Origin: Euryarchaeota archaeon UBA623
Lineage (GTDB): Archaea > Thermoplasmatota > Poseidoniia > Poseidoniales > Thalassarchaeaceae
Length of the DNA: 12,668 bases
Reading direction: 5' to 3'
NCBI GenBank assembly: GCA_002505325.1
Contig: DAUV01000062.1
Location: 1 to 12,668, forward strand
Part shown: piece after piece, positions 1-6,161 of the stretch
How positions within the stretch are numbered: the first letter of the stretch is position 1
Layout of the letters: each line of letters begins with the position of its first letter
Program-made: the position numbers and the translations under genes
The notes under the pieces: model-generated
Told to the model about the DNA's origin: nothing
The model's input: only the letters and a program-made list of their open reading frames with translations
Database searches by the model: none

Positions 1-221
1 ATCTCACCAGTGAGATAATCGACCACTGAATCGGCATCGGCATCGTGATGTGCAATCACGGCATCTGCACCGGGATGATTGATGCCTGTCCTCGCTAGGT
101 AGTGAGAGTAAAGAGGTTCGTCACTGGCGAAGCAGTCTTCTCGGTTGTCGAACGAATACATCATCGCTGTGGAGATGTTACGTGGCCCCGACCACATGGC
201 GATGCTAACGCCGTCAACCAC
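1..221 (-). CDS. Sulfotransferase-like P-loop protein, N-terminal part (cut by window edge)
   Basis: Only about the first 73 codons are in the window; the gene runs off the left edge. The N-terminus carries WSGPRNISTAMM, which matches the nucleotide-binding loop (PAPS 5'-phosphosulfate-binding type) of a sulfotransferase-like family usually found beside or fused to class IV aminotransferases. A DEPLYSHYL segment follows, also typical of that family. Three starts are possible in this frame: GTG at 230, GTG at 221 and ATG at 197. GTG 221 is preferred because GGAG lies 8 bases before it and because the beta-strand leading into the P-loop needs residues before the ATG. With this start the gene overlaps the last codons of the aminotransferase by 8 bases, so translation is probably coupled. 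Substrate unknown; actual sulfate transfer is not shown by the sequence. Confidence 0.75.
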   Translation of the reverse strand, partial: MVDGVSIAMWSGPRNISTAMMYSFDNREDCFASDEPLYSHYLARTGINHPGADAVIAHHDADADSVVDYLTGE

Positions 222-1122
222 CGCACTCACTCCGGACCAGACCCACATAGAGGTCTTGAAGGCGTTCGCACATAGGCCCCCTGTGCCCCTCTCCCACCGG
301 TTTGCCATCGAACTCCACAACAGGAGTTAGGCCAGCGAACGTCCCTGTCACGAATGCCTCGTCGGCCGTGCTGACTTCCTCTATAGTGAAGTCCCTCTCA
401 TATGCAGGAATCCTGTTGGAGCGACACAACTCAAGCACCTTCCGACGAGTGATGCCATCCAAGCAGTGCTCTCCTGTCGAGGTCCAAACCTCACCGTTGC
501 GGACGATGAAGAAGTGGGTCGAGTTACATGTCGCCACATTTCCCAAAGGATCGAGCATGAGTCCCTCATCGCCGCCCTTGGCTGCAGCATCAATGCATGC
601 TGCGATGCAGTTATGCTTCGAAAGGCTGTTTATTCTGGGGTCTTGGACGTTCTGCTCGCCCCTCCTGATATCAACGGTGACTAGACTAATTCCATCCACT
701 GCCCTGCGTTTGTCTGCTCTCTTGTACTCCGGGATGATTACCAGCGTCGGAGAGCTAGATATGACCCACGGAGCCTGATAGGGCGTGGGTTTGAGACCGC
801 GCGAGACTACTAAGCGAATATGGACATTATCATGCATGCCATTGGCTGTAATCACACGACCTATTTCCTCGAGAATCTCGGTGTGGGACAGACCTATGTC
901 GAGTGAAATCGACTCGGCACCTCGGAACAACCTATCGAGATGATCCTGTGCGAATGCAATGGTGCCTTTGTGAAGCCTGAACGACTCCCATACTCCATCG
1001 CCCAATAGGAACCCGGCATCAAAGACCGAGACCTTAGCGTTTCGACGAGGAGTGATCTCTCCATTCACCGAAATAAGTACGTCTTGGTTGCGAGAATCTT
1101 CCTCGTAGTCGTGAGTGCCCAT
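214..1122 (-). CDS. Class IV PLP aminotransferase (branched-chain / D-amino-acid aminotransferase-like)
   Basis: 302 residues, normal length for fold-type IV PLP enzymes, which transfer amino groups between amino acids and 2-oxo acids in the cytoplasm. Family landmarks are VFDAGFLLGDGVWESFR (about 33-49), DEGLMLDPLGNVATCNSTHFFIV (about 185-207, read in two parts), LDGITRRKVLELC (221-233) and ADEAFVTGTFAGLTPV (253-268). The lysine that holds PLP in classical members is replaced by Asn165 in RINSLSKHN; a lysine sits four residues later (Lys169). The usual PLP-N1 glutamate is Thr198. The same SxxKxN pattern is, from memory, shared by the subfamily that pairs with sulfotransferase-like proteins, so it is probably a family trait rather than decay. 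The start is fixed by GAGGTG, which overlaps the purC stop codon and lies 4 bases before ATG. Substrate cannot be told; calling it IlvE would be an over-reach. Confidence 0.85.
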   Translation of the reverse strand: MGTHDYEEDSRNQDVLISVNGEITPRRNAKVSVFDAGFLLGDGVWESFRLHKGTIAFAQDHLDRLFRGAESISLDIGLSHTEILEEIGRVITANGMHDNVHIRLVVSRGLKPTPYQAPWVISSSPTLVIIPEYKRADKRRAVDGISLVTVDIRRGEQNVQDPRINSLSKHNCIAACIDAAAKGGDEGLMLDPLGNVATCNSTHFFIVRNGEVWTSTGEHCLDGITRRKVLELCRSNRIPAYERDFTIEEVSTADEAFVTGTFAGLTPVVEFDGKPVGEGHRGPMCERLQDLYVGLVRSECGG

Positions 1123-1126
1123 CGTG

Positions 1127-1132
1127 CACCTC
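1127..1132 (-). promoter_or_regulatory. Ribosome binding site of the aminotransferase gene
   Basis: GAGGTG on the minus strand, overlapping the TGA stop of purC and followed by a 4-base spacer and ATG at 1122. It supports the chosen start and translational coupling with purC. Confidence 0.7.
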
Positions 1133-2075
1133 AGAATTCGGCACCGGTCAAACGTTCATACATCGACGCGTACAGTTCTGCAGTCCTTTCTATCATATCT
1201 TGGGGCAAAGCCGGTATTGGAGGCTCCTCAGACCCTTGTTCCCTAGCATCATACAACACTTCATGATGGCCTATGTCGATGTAGTGCTCGCGCACGAACT
1301 CCTTGGACAGAGATACTATCTGGCCATTGGCGTAGGTCTCGGCATCCCACCATCTATCCTCATCTAGAGTACCGAATGAATCCACTAAAACCGGTCTCCT
1401 CCCTACACCAAGTGCGAACTCCTTCTTACCATCGACATGTATCAGACCTCGCTTACCCGCCTCACGCTCGATGATAGCATCGATTTTCAGAACCACATCG
1501 AGAATCGAGTCGAACTCCTCTTCCGTGAGATTAGATATCTGCAGTGCCTCCTTCCTGTCCAGAAGTCTGTCGAACGACTCGAACTTGGTTGAGACTTCGA
1601 GATAGGGACTAGGTAGCTTGCAGCCCTCCTTAATCTCGGCTCCGGACTCGAATCCAAATTCCTCGACCCCGACCTCTCCCTTAGCGTACCTACGCCAACC
1701 TGAGCCCGATAGATGATGTCTGCAAATCACCTCTAGAGGGACGAAGACGTTTTCCATGTCGCGAGGTATGGCGCCTGGCTCCTTGATGACCTCAAAGCGT
1801 CTGGCCAGACAACGGTCAGGAGCATTCATCTCGATGAGGTGGGTTTCGCAGACCCCTTCCTTGCTTACTAAGTCGAACCAGTGGCAGGTGGTCCGGTTCA
1901 GACTCTCTCCCTTGCGCGGAATAAGCGAGGGAATAATCTGATCATAGACTGAAATCTGGTCTGTATACCTAAATTCAAGGACGTCTGGGTCCCCTGTGCT
2001 CCATACTTGCTTGACCTTACCTTGGTAGAGAAGCTCTCCCATGTCTGCGTTTGGTGCGATACCGACGATGAACAT
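1131..2075 (-). CDS. purC: Phosphoribosylaminoimidazole-succinocarboxamide synthase (SAICAR synthetase)
   Basis: Joins aspartate to CAIR using ATP, giving SAICAR in de novo purine synthesis; cytoplasmic. Visible family motifs are LYQGKVKQVW (16-25), the ATP-loop equivalent; VYDQIIPSLIPRKGESLNR (43-61); PLEVICRHHLSGSGWRRY (113-130), a substrate-binding segment; LIHVDGKKEFALG (211-223); and VDSFGTLDEDRWW (231-243), matching the family's DE-GTPDSSRFW region. At 314 residues it resembles the longer SAICAR synthetases rather than the roughly 240-residue common bacterial form. ATG at 2075 is the upstream-most start; ATG at 2042 (residue 12, just before GELLYQGK) is equally possible, and neither has a clear ribosome site. 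It lies 19 bases after the solute-binding protein and 8 bases before the aminotransferase. No other purine genes are in the window. Confidence 0.95.
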   Translation of the reverse strand: MFIVGIAPNADMGELLYQGKVKQVWSTGDPDVLEFRYTDQISVYDQIIPSLIPRKGESLNRTTCHWFDLVSKEGVCETHLIEMNAPDRCLARRFEVIKEPGAIPRDMENVFVPLEVICRHHLSGSGWRRYAKGEVGVEEFGFESGAEIKEGCKLPSPYLEVSTKFESFDRLLDRKEALQISNLTEEEFDSILDVVLKIDAIIEREAGKRGLIHVDGKKEFALGVGRRPVLVDSFGTLDEDRWWDAETYANGQIVSLSKEFVREHYIDIGHHEVLYDAREQGSEEPPIPALPQDMIERTAELYASMYERLTGAEF

Positions 2076-2094
2076 TACTGGGGCCAGTTAAGCA

Positions 2095-3069
2095 TCAGTC
2101 CCTGCGAATCAGTTGGTAGGTGATGAACAGTGAGAGGAAGGCAATAGCAATCCAACGCTGGTCGAATTCGCCGGACTGATTGTCCTGATCCGACATGAAC
2201 AGATGATGAATTGTCGGTAGGTCAGGAGACTCTCCCGAGGCCATTAGCACGGTCCCATCGATGTGGTAGGGTAGACCCCCCCTCAAGCCCTTCGATATGG
2301 CTTTTTGAGGAGTTATGGAGGCCATGATGTAGCTGCATGTATCTCCTCTCTTCAGATCCTCAATAGCCTCAAACTCGCCACCGCTGTCATGAGGCCTAAA
2401 TGCAATTGTCACCTCATAGTGAGACTCTATCCGTTTTGCCACCATGTCGGCGATATCTGCCTCGAATCCGTAGAACTCTGCAGAACCATCCTGCCTAGAT
2501 AGAGGAGATTGTTGATCATACATACAAACAACCAACTCGCGCTTATTATCGATTATTTCGTATAGAGTTCCTTCAGTCGGAACCGGCCACTCTCCAATGT
2601 AGTTCTCGTAGTCGGAACTATCCAGTTCTGTTTCCCCGAGAAACCAAGTCGAGTATCTCTCGGAGAGGGAATTAGACCATACCAATTCAGCTAATGCGGC
2701 GTTAATGGCATCGAGCAGATCGGCATTCCCCCTGTCCTCCAAGGAGTCAATACGAGCAACAGGTACGTATGATTCAATTTCTTCCACCATCCCAACAACA
2801 GACAGACCGGGTGTGTTCTCCGAGTTGGCGGGGTCAGCAGCAATCGAGTGAGAAGTGAGGAAGAAGTCGATATTTCCGACCATTAAATCTCGCATGGCCA
2901 TCTGGTAGTCTTGGTACGACGACTCGGTAATGTGCTCGTGCGATTCTATGAGGTGCGATACAGAGGTCTCCTCAGAAGTTCCTACGCTGTATTGTGGTCC
3001 GGAAGCGACGGCTGTGGGCGCTGTAAGAATCAATGCAACGAGACACAGGGCTATCGTCAGGTCCCTCAT
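2095..3069 (-). CDS. Membrane-anchored amino-acid-binding protein of an ABC importer, apparently circularly permuted (SBP family 3)
   Basis: 324 residues. Residues 1-23 form a signal peptide (MRD, then a hydrophobic run to AVASG), and 306-321 form one C-terminal membrane helix ending RRD, so the protein would sit outside the cell tethered at its C-terminus. In between, the order of the family-3 binding fold looks reversed. Residues 25-146 match the second half of the family: YSVGTSEETSVSHL resembles the opening VGV-GTT strand of lobe 2, AMRDLMVGNIDFFLTS resembles ALR-G-VDA, and ADLLDAINAALAEL ... SERYSTWFLG is the usual family C-terminus. Residues 167-277 match the first half: GTLYEIIDNKRELVV, FYGFEADIADMVAKRI, LKRGDTCSYIMASITPQKA, LPYHIDGTVLMA. 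The linker is about 147-166. It diverges from the permease gene (85-base gap) and is the likely binding partner of that importer. Polar amino acids are the likely ligand; which one is not readable. Confidence 0.8.
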   Translation of the reverse strand: MRDLTIALCLVALILTAPTAVASGPQYSVGTSEETSVSHLIESHEHITESSYQDYQMAMRDLMVGNIDFFLTSHSIAADPANSENTPGLSVVGMVEEIESYVPVARIDSLEDRGNADLLDAINAALAELVWSNSLSERYSTWFLGETELDSSDYENYIGEWPVPTEGTLYEIIDNKRELVVCMYDQQSPLSRQDGSAEFYGFEADIADMVAKRIESHYEVTIAFRPHDSGGEFEAIEDLKRGDTCSYIMASITPQKAISKGLRGGLPYHIDGTVLMASGESPDLPTIHHLFMSDQDNQSGEFDQRWIAIAFLSLFITYQLIRRD

Positions 3070-3113
3070 AGTCCGAGGAGGTGCGACGCCAACTTAGAAT
3101 TGATGGTCCGCCT

Positions 3114-3122
3114 AAACTATAT
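3114..3122 (+). promoter_or_regulatory. Possible archaeal TATA box for the permease-ATPase operon
   Basis: AAACTATAT lies in the 85-base gap between the divergent binding-protein and permease genes. Counting about 26 bases downstream puts transcription start near 3145, leaving a leader of about 10 bases before ATG 3155. No purine-rich BRE is obvious, so support is modest. On the minus strand, TTCTAAGTT about 24-32 bases before the binding-protein ATG could serve a near-leaderless transcript; that is weaker still. Confidence 0.35.
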
Positions 3123-3154
3123 CCAAGGAAGTATGTCAGACAGTAGGGCTCGCC

Positions 3155-5335
3155 ATGTACGAAGCAGATTCTCGGCTCTCCGAACCAATGGCCCTGAGAG
3201 TGAACCGCGTTATTGCCATCGCCGCAGTGATACTGCTTGTCACCGTCGTCTCGCCGAGTCAAGCCAAGGAATTCCAGAGCAGTTGGGAAGTAGTAGAAAG
3301 CGGAACCTCTGAGGATCTTCTTACAGCGGCGATTTTTGATGGTCAAGTCTGGGCATTCGGAACTGGCGGGGTGATGCTCAACAGCAGCAATAATGGAGTC
3401 ACTTGGGAGATTGCCGATTCACCGACAAATACAGACATACATCACTCGGACTCAGGTTTCGGATCACTTTTGATCGCAGGTGATTCCGGATTGATGCTAT
3501 TCAAGCAAGATTCGGATTCAGAGTGGTTGGACATCTCTCTTCCGTTGGGCTCGGAAGTAAACGGAGTCTCACTGATTGGCGGTCACAACGTCGTTGCTGT
3601 AGGGGACCAAGGAACCATCTGGAAATATGACACTGGAGTCTGGGAGGTAATTAGCCTAACAATCGAAAGTGACCTGATGGCGGTTTCGTTTGTCGATGAG
3701 GAACTAGGAATAGTGGTCGGTTCTGGAGGCACTATCCTCTTCTCGGATGATGGAGGAGAGAACTGGGACTACCGTGAAGCCCCCGAGGGAGCCAGTGAAG
3801 CCGTAATCATCTCGGTAGAGTTCTACAGCCCTACAAGGATCTACGCCATCACCGATGACGGGCGGATTCTGATTTCGATGAACAATGTAGTATCGGGTAC
3901 CGAAGTCGGCTATCTCTGGGAACTCGTCGACTTCGAGAGGCATTATCCCCCTGGGAGCAACGAATACCTGCTGGAGCCTGCTACACTCGACGTTGAGCTC
4001 ACGACGGTTGAGGTGGTGACCACCTCCAAGTTACTGATGACAGGGGTAGATGGATACCTCTCGATGAGCGTTAACGGAGGTACCATCGTCTCGCAGCAGA
4101 TTAACCCCCTAGGCAATGATACCAGCTTCAACGACATTGTGATGCTCACCGGATTCATTGGAGTAGCAGTCGGAGACGGCGGTGCGATACTGTGGACAGA
4201 AGAAGCGGGCGCGGACGATCAGGTCGGTTTCGTGGTACCTGAGTACAACAACTTCGGTGTTTTCGTTGATGAGACCAAGGCGATGTTCCTAGCAGGATTC
4301 ATTGCGACAGTAAAAATCGTGGCGTTCGGTATCATCCTTGGGTTCTTCCTGGGGATAACACTGGCGATGTGCAAGACCTCGCCGACATCTTTGCGATACA
4401 TAGTGGAGCGTTTCGATCACAGGCACGTCAGAGCCATGGGAATCCCGATACTAGCAGGGGGCCTCTACCAGTTCTACTCAGGCATACCGGGAACCAGAGA
4501 TCTTGGCCTGCAAGGAATTGAGTACATTTTCCTCCCTGTGGGTGCGCCTGAGTCTTTCGCAAGAATTCTGCTGGGAATTGCCCTCACATTCGTAGGCGTA
4601 TTGTTCCTGAGCAATGATGGTAAGTTTGCGAAAATCAAGATTAAGTCGTTTACATTGAATCCCTGGAGAGTAAGACCGTTGAACACGATAGCAACCGTGT
4701 ATACGGACTTCTTTCGCAATACTCCGTTGATAGTTCAGTTCTTGTTCATCCACTTTGGAGTTAGACTAGGCGCTCTGATACAGGGGCCCGGCCTAGATAT
4801 TTTCAGCTTTGAGAATTTAGAGCAAAATCACAATTTCCTAACAGATATCTTTGCCACATACGACCACTCTGAGGGCAACTATGGTACACTAATAGGAGGG
4901 ATGCTATACGATTCGGCATTCATTAGCGCTATCTGTGCCCTTGGGTTCAATTCCGGCGCGTACCAGTGTGAGACCATCAGAGGCGCCATTCAGGCAATCC
5001 CCTCGGCTCAGATGGAAGCCGGTAGGAGCATAGGCCTGACTTACCTGCAAACAATGCGCCGAGTGATTATGCCACAAGCAATCCGGATCTGTATTCCTCC
5101 GATGGGCAACGAGATGGTCAACTTGGTCCTCAACTCATCGCTGGCGATGATTATTGGATACGCTGAACTCACTCGGCAAGGGAAATTGATTGTCGCCAGC
5201 ACATTCCAATATGCATACGCTTGGGGAATGGTTCTGATATCATACTTCGTGGTCACGTGGACTCTTGCACTTTTCCTCAGGTGGATGGAAGAGAAGACAA
5301 GGATTCCGGGTCTGGGAATGACAGGAGGAGATTGA
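3155..5335 (+). CDS. Ycf48-like beta-propeller fused to a polar-amino-acid ABC transporter permease
   Basis: 726 residues. Residues 13-37 are a signal/anchor helix (start ATG 3155, or ATG 3188 at residue 12). Residues 40-350 hold seven copies of a BNR/Ycf48-type repeat, roughly at 65-85, 105-127, 146-166, 186-206, 229-260, 293-310 and 336-348. Clear examples are SSNNGVTWE, VAVGDQGTIW, VVGSGGTILFSDDGGENW and VAVGDGGAILW. Seven blades is the number in Ycf48/HCF136. Residues 373-715 are a HisM/GltK-type permease: first helix about 376-404; an insert of about 100 residues with one extra hydrophobic segment (469-487); VYTDFFRNTPLIVQF (515-529); and the ATPase-docking EAA loop EAGRSIGLTYLQTMRRVIMP (621-640). 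The propeller should lie outside the membrane. Family permeases normally have no such domain. The stop abuts the ATPase start. The fusion lies in one open frame with no sign of a frameshift. Confidence 0.9.
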   Translation: MYEADSRLSEPMALRVNRVIAIAAVILLVTVVSPSQAKEFQSSWEVVESGTSEDLLTAAIFDGQVWAFGTGGVMLNSSNNGVTWEIADSPTNTDIHHSDSGFGSLLIAGDSGLMLFKQDSDSEWLDISLPLGSEVNGVSLIGGHNVVAVGDQGTIWKYDTGVWEVISLTIESDLMAVSFVDEELGIVVGSGGTILFSDDGGENWDYREAPEGASEAVIISVEFYSPTRIYAITDDGRILISMNNVVSGTEVGYLWELVDFERHYPPGSNEYLLEPATLDVELTTVEVVTTSKLLMTGVDGYLSMSVNGGTIVSQQINPLGNDTSFNDIVMLTGFIGVAVGDGGAILWTEEAGADDQVGFVVPEYNNFGVFVDETKAMFLAGFIATVKIVAFGIILGFFLGITLAMCKTSPTSLRYIVERFDHRHVRAMGIPILAGGLYQFYSGIPGTRDLGLQGIEYIFLPVGAPESFARILLGIALTFVGVLFLSNDGKFAKIKIKSFTLNPWRVRPLNTIATVYTDFFRNTPLIVQFLFIHFGVRLGALIQGPGLDIFSFENLEQNHNFLTDIFATYDHSEGNYGTLIGGMLYDSAFISAICALGFNSGAYQCETIRGAIQAIPSAQMEAGRSIGLTYLQTMRRVIMPQAIRICIPPMGNEMVNLVLNSSLAMIIGYAELTRQGKLIVASTFQYAYAWGMVLISYFVVTWTLALFLRWMEEKTRIPGLGMTGGD
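5322..5330 (+). promoter_or_regulatory. Ribosome binding site of the ABC ATPase gene
   Basis: CAGGAGGAG sits inside the last codons of the permease gene, 5 bases before ATG 5336. It is one of the strongest such sites in the window and fixes the ATPase start. Confidence 0.75.
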
Positions 5336-6121
5336 ATGCCGGAGAAGGTACTAGACATAGACGATCTGCACATGATTTACGCGGGTGGAGTTCATGCCGT
5401 CAGAGGTATATCTTTCGAAGTCAATCAGGGGGAGTCGGTTGCGATAATCGGCTCTTCTGGGAGCGGCAAATCCACAGTTCTTCGCTGTATTAACCGACTG
5501 ATAGAGCCGACTGAGGGTAAAATTCACCTGAAGGGAGAACAAATCAACACGCCTCACACTGATGTCAACGATTTGAGGTCAAGGATAGGGATGGTTTTCC
5601 AGTCATTTGAGTTGTTCGCCCATCTGAAGGTCTTGGAGAATGTCACACTGGGCCTGAGGCATGTCAGGAAGATGAGCAAGGGCGAAGCCGAGGAGGTGGC
5701 CCTCTCGGTGCTCGAGCGTGTCGACTTGCTGGACAGGATTGGTGCCTATCCCGGGAACCTCTCCGGCGGTCAGAAGCAGAGAGTGGCAATAGCGCGGGCC
5801 CTAGCGATGCATCCGGAGGTGCTTCTTTTCGACGAGCCTACCAGTGCCCTGGACCCCGAATTGATTGGTTCAGTCCTTGAGACCATAAAGGGCTTAGCAG
5901 ACGAGGGTATGACGATGGTTATCGTCACACATGAGATTAGTTTCGCTAGGGACGTAGCGGACCGGATTATCTACATGGATGAAGGGGTAGTGGCTGAAGA
6001 AGGGCCTTCTTCAATTATCAACAATCCAAAAAGCGAGAGGCTCAAGAAATTCCTCTCATCACTACACGAAGACGAAGTTCCAGAACAGATTCACCAAGAC
6101 GAAGGTGATAGCACTGTTTAA
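5336..6121 (+). CDS. ATP-binding subunit of a polar-amino-acid ABC importer (GlnQ/HisP type)
   Basis: 261 residues, the usual size plus a short acidic tail. It is the cytoplasmic motor that drives the neighbouring permease. All ABC motifs are present: Walker A GSSGSGKST (39-47), Q-loop Gln89 in MVFQSFELF, signature LSGGQ (142-146), Walker B VLLFDE (162-167) followed by PTSALD, and switch His199 in VTHE. MVFQSFELFAHLKVLENV and the LSGGQKQRVAIARALAM stretch are typical of the polar-amino-acid group (GlnQ, HisP, GltL). ATG follows the permease stop with no gap and a strong ribosome site, so the two subunits are co-translated. The tail after residue about 245 is rich in Glu, Asp and Gln and matches nothing I recognise. 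One permease gene implies a homodimeric channel with two copies of this subunit. Confidence 0.95.
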   Translation: MPEKVLDIDDLHMIYAGGVHAVRGISFEVNQGESVAIIGSSGSGKSTVLRCINRLIEPTEGKIHLKGEQINTPHTDVNDLRSRIGMVFQSFELFAHLKVLENVTLGLRHVRKMSKGEAEEVALSVLERVDLLDRIGAYPGNLSGGQKQRVAIARALAMHPEVLLFDEPTSALDPELIGSVLETIKGLADEGMTMVIVTHEISFARDVADRIIYMDEGVVAEEGPSSIINNPKSERLKKFLSSLHEDEVPEQIHQDEGDSTV

Positions 6122-6124
6122 CGG

Positions 6125-6141
6125 CGTGGTCAAAGACCGCG
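6125..6141. other. Small hairpin between convergent genes
   Basis: A 7-base stem with one G-U pair (CGTGGTC and GACCGCG) and a 3-base AAA loop lies in the 40-base gap between the convergent ATPase and gdhA genes. There is no T-run on either side, so a terminator role is only a guess from position. Confidence 0.25.
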
Positions 6142-6161
6142 AAGGAAGTTTGTCTGAGTCC

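Noticed and set aside
302..778. Plus-strand open frame of 158 codons
   Set aside because: It lies antisense to the aminotransferase gene, whose motifs, ribosome site and operon position are clear; the product resembles no protein family.
3155..5335. Frameshift or assembly join creating the propeller-permease fusion
   Set aside because: The frame is continuous with even codon style, and a membrane anchor or signal precedes the propeller. A chimera cannot be fully excluded from one sequence, but nothing in the bases suggests one.
6122..6161. Intrinsic terminator for the ATPase and gdhA genes
   Set aside because: There is a small stem but no T-run on either strand, so it is listed only as a hairpin.
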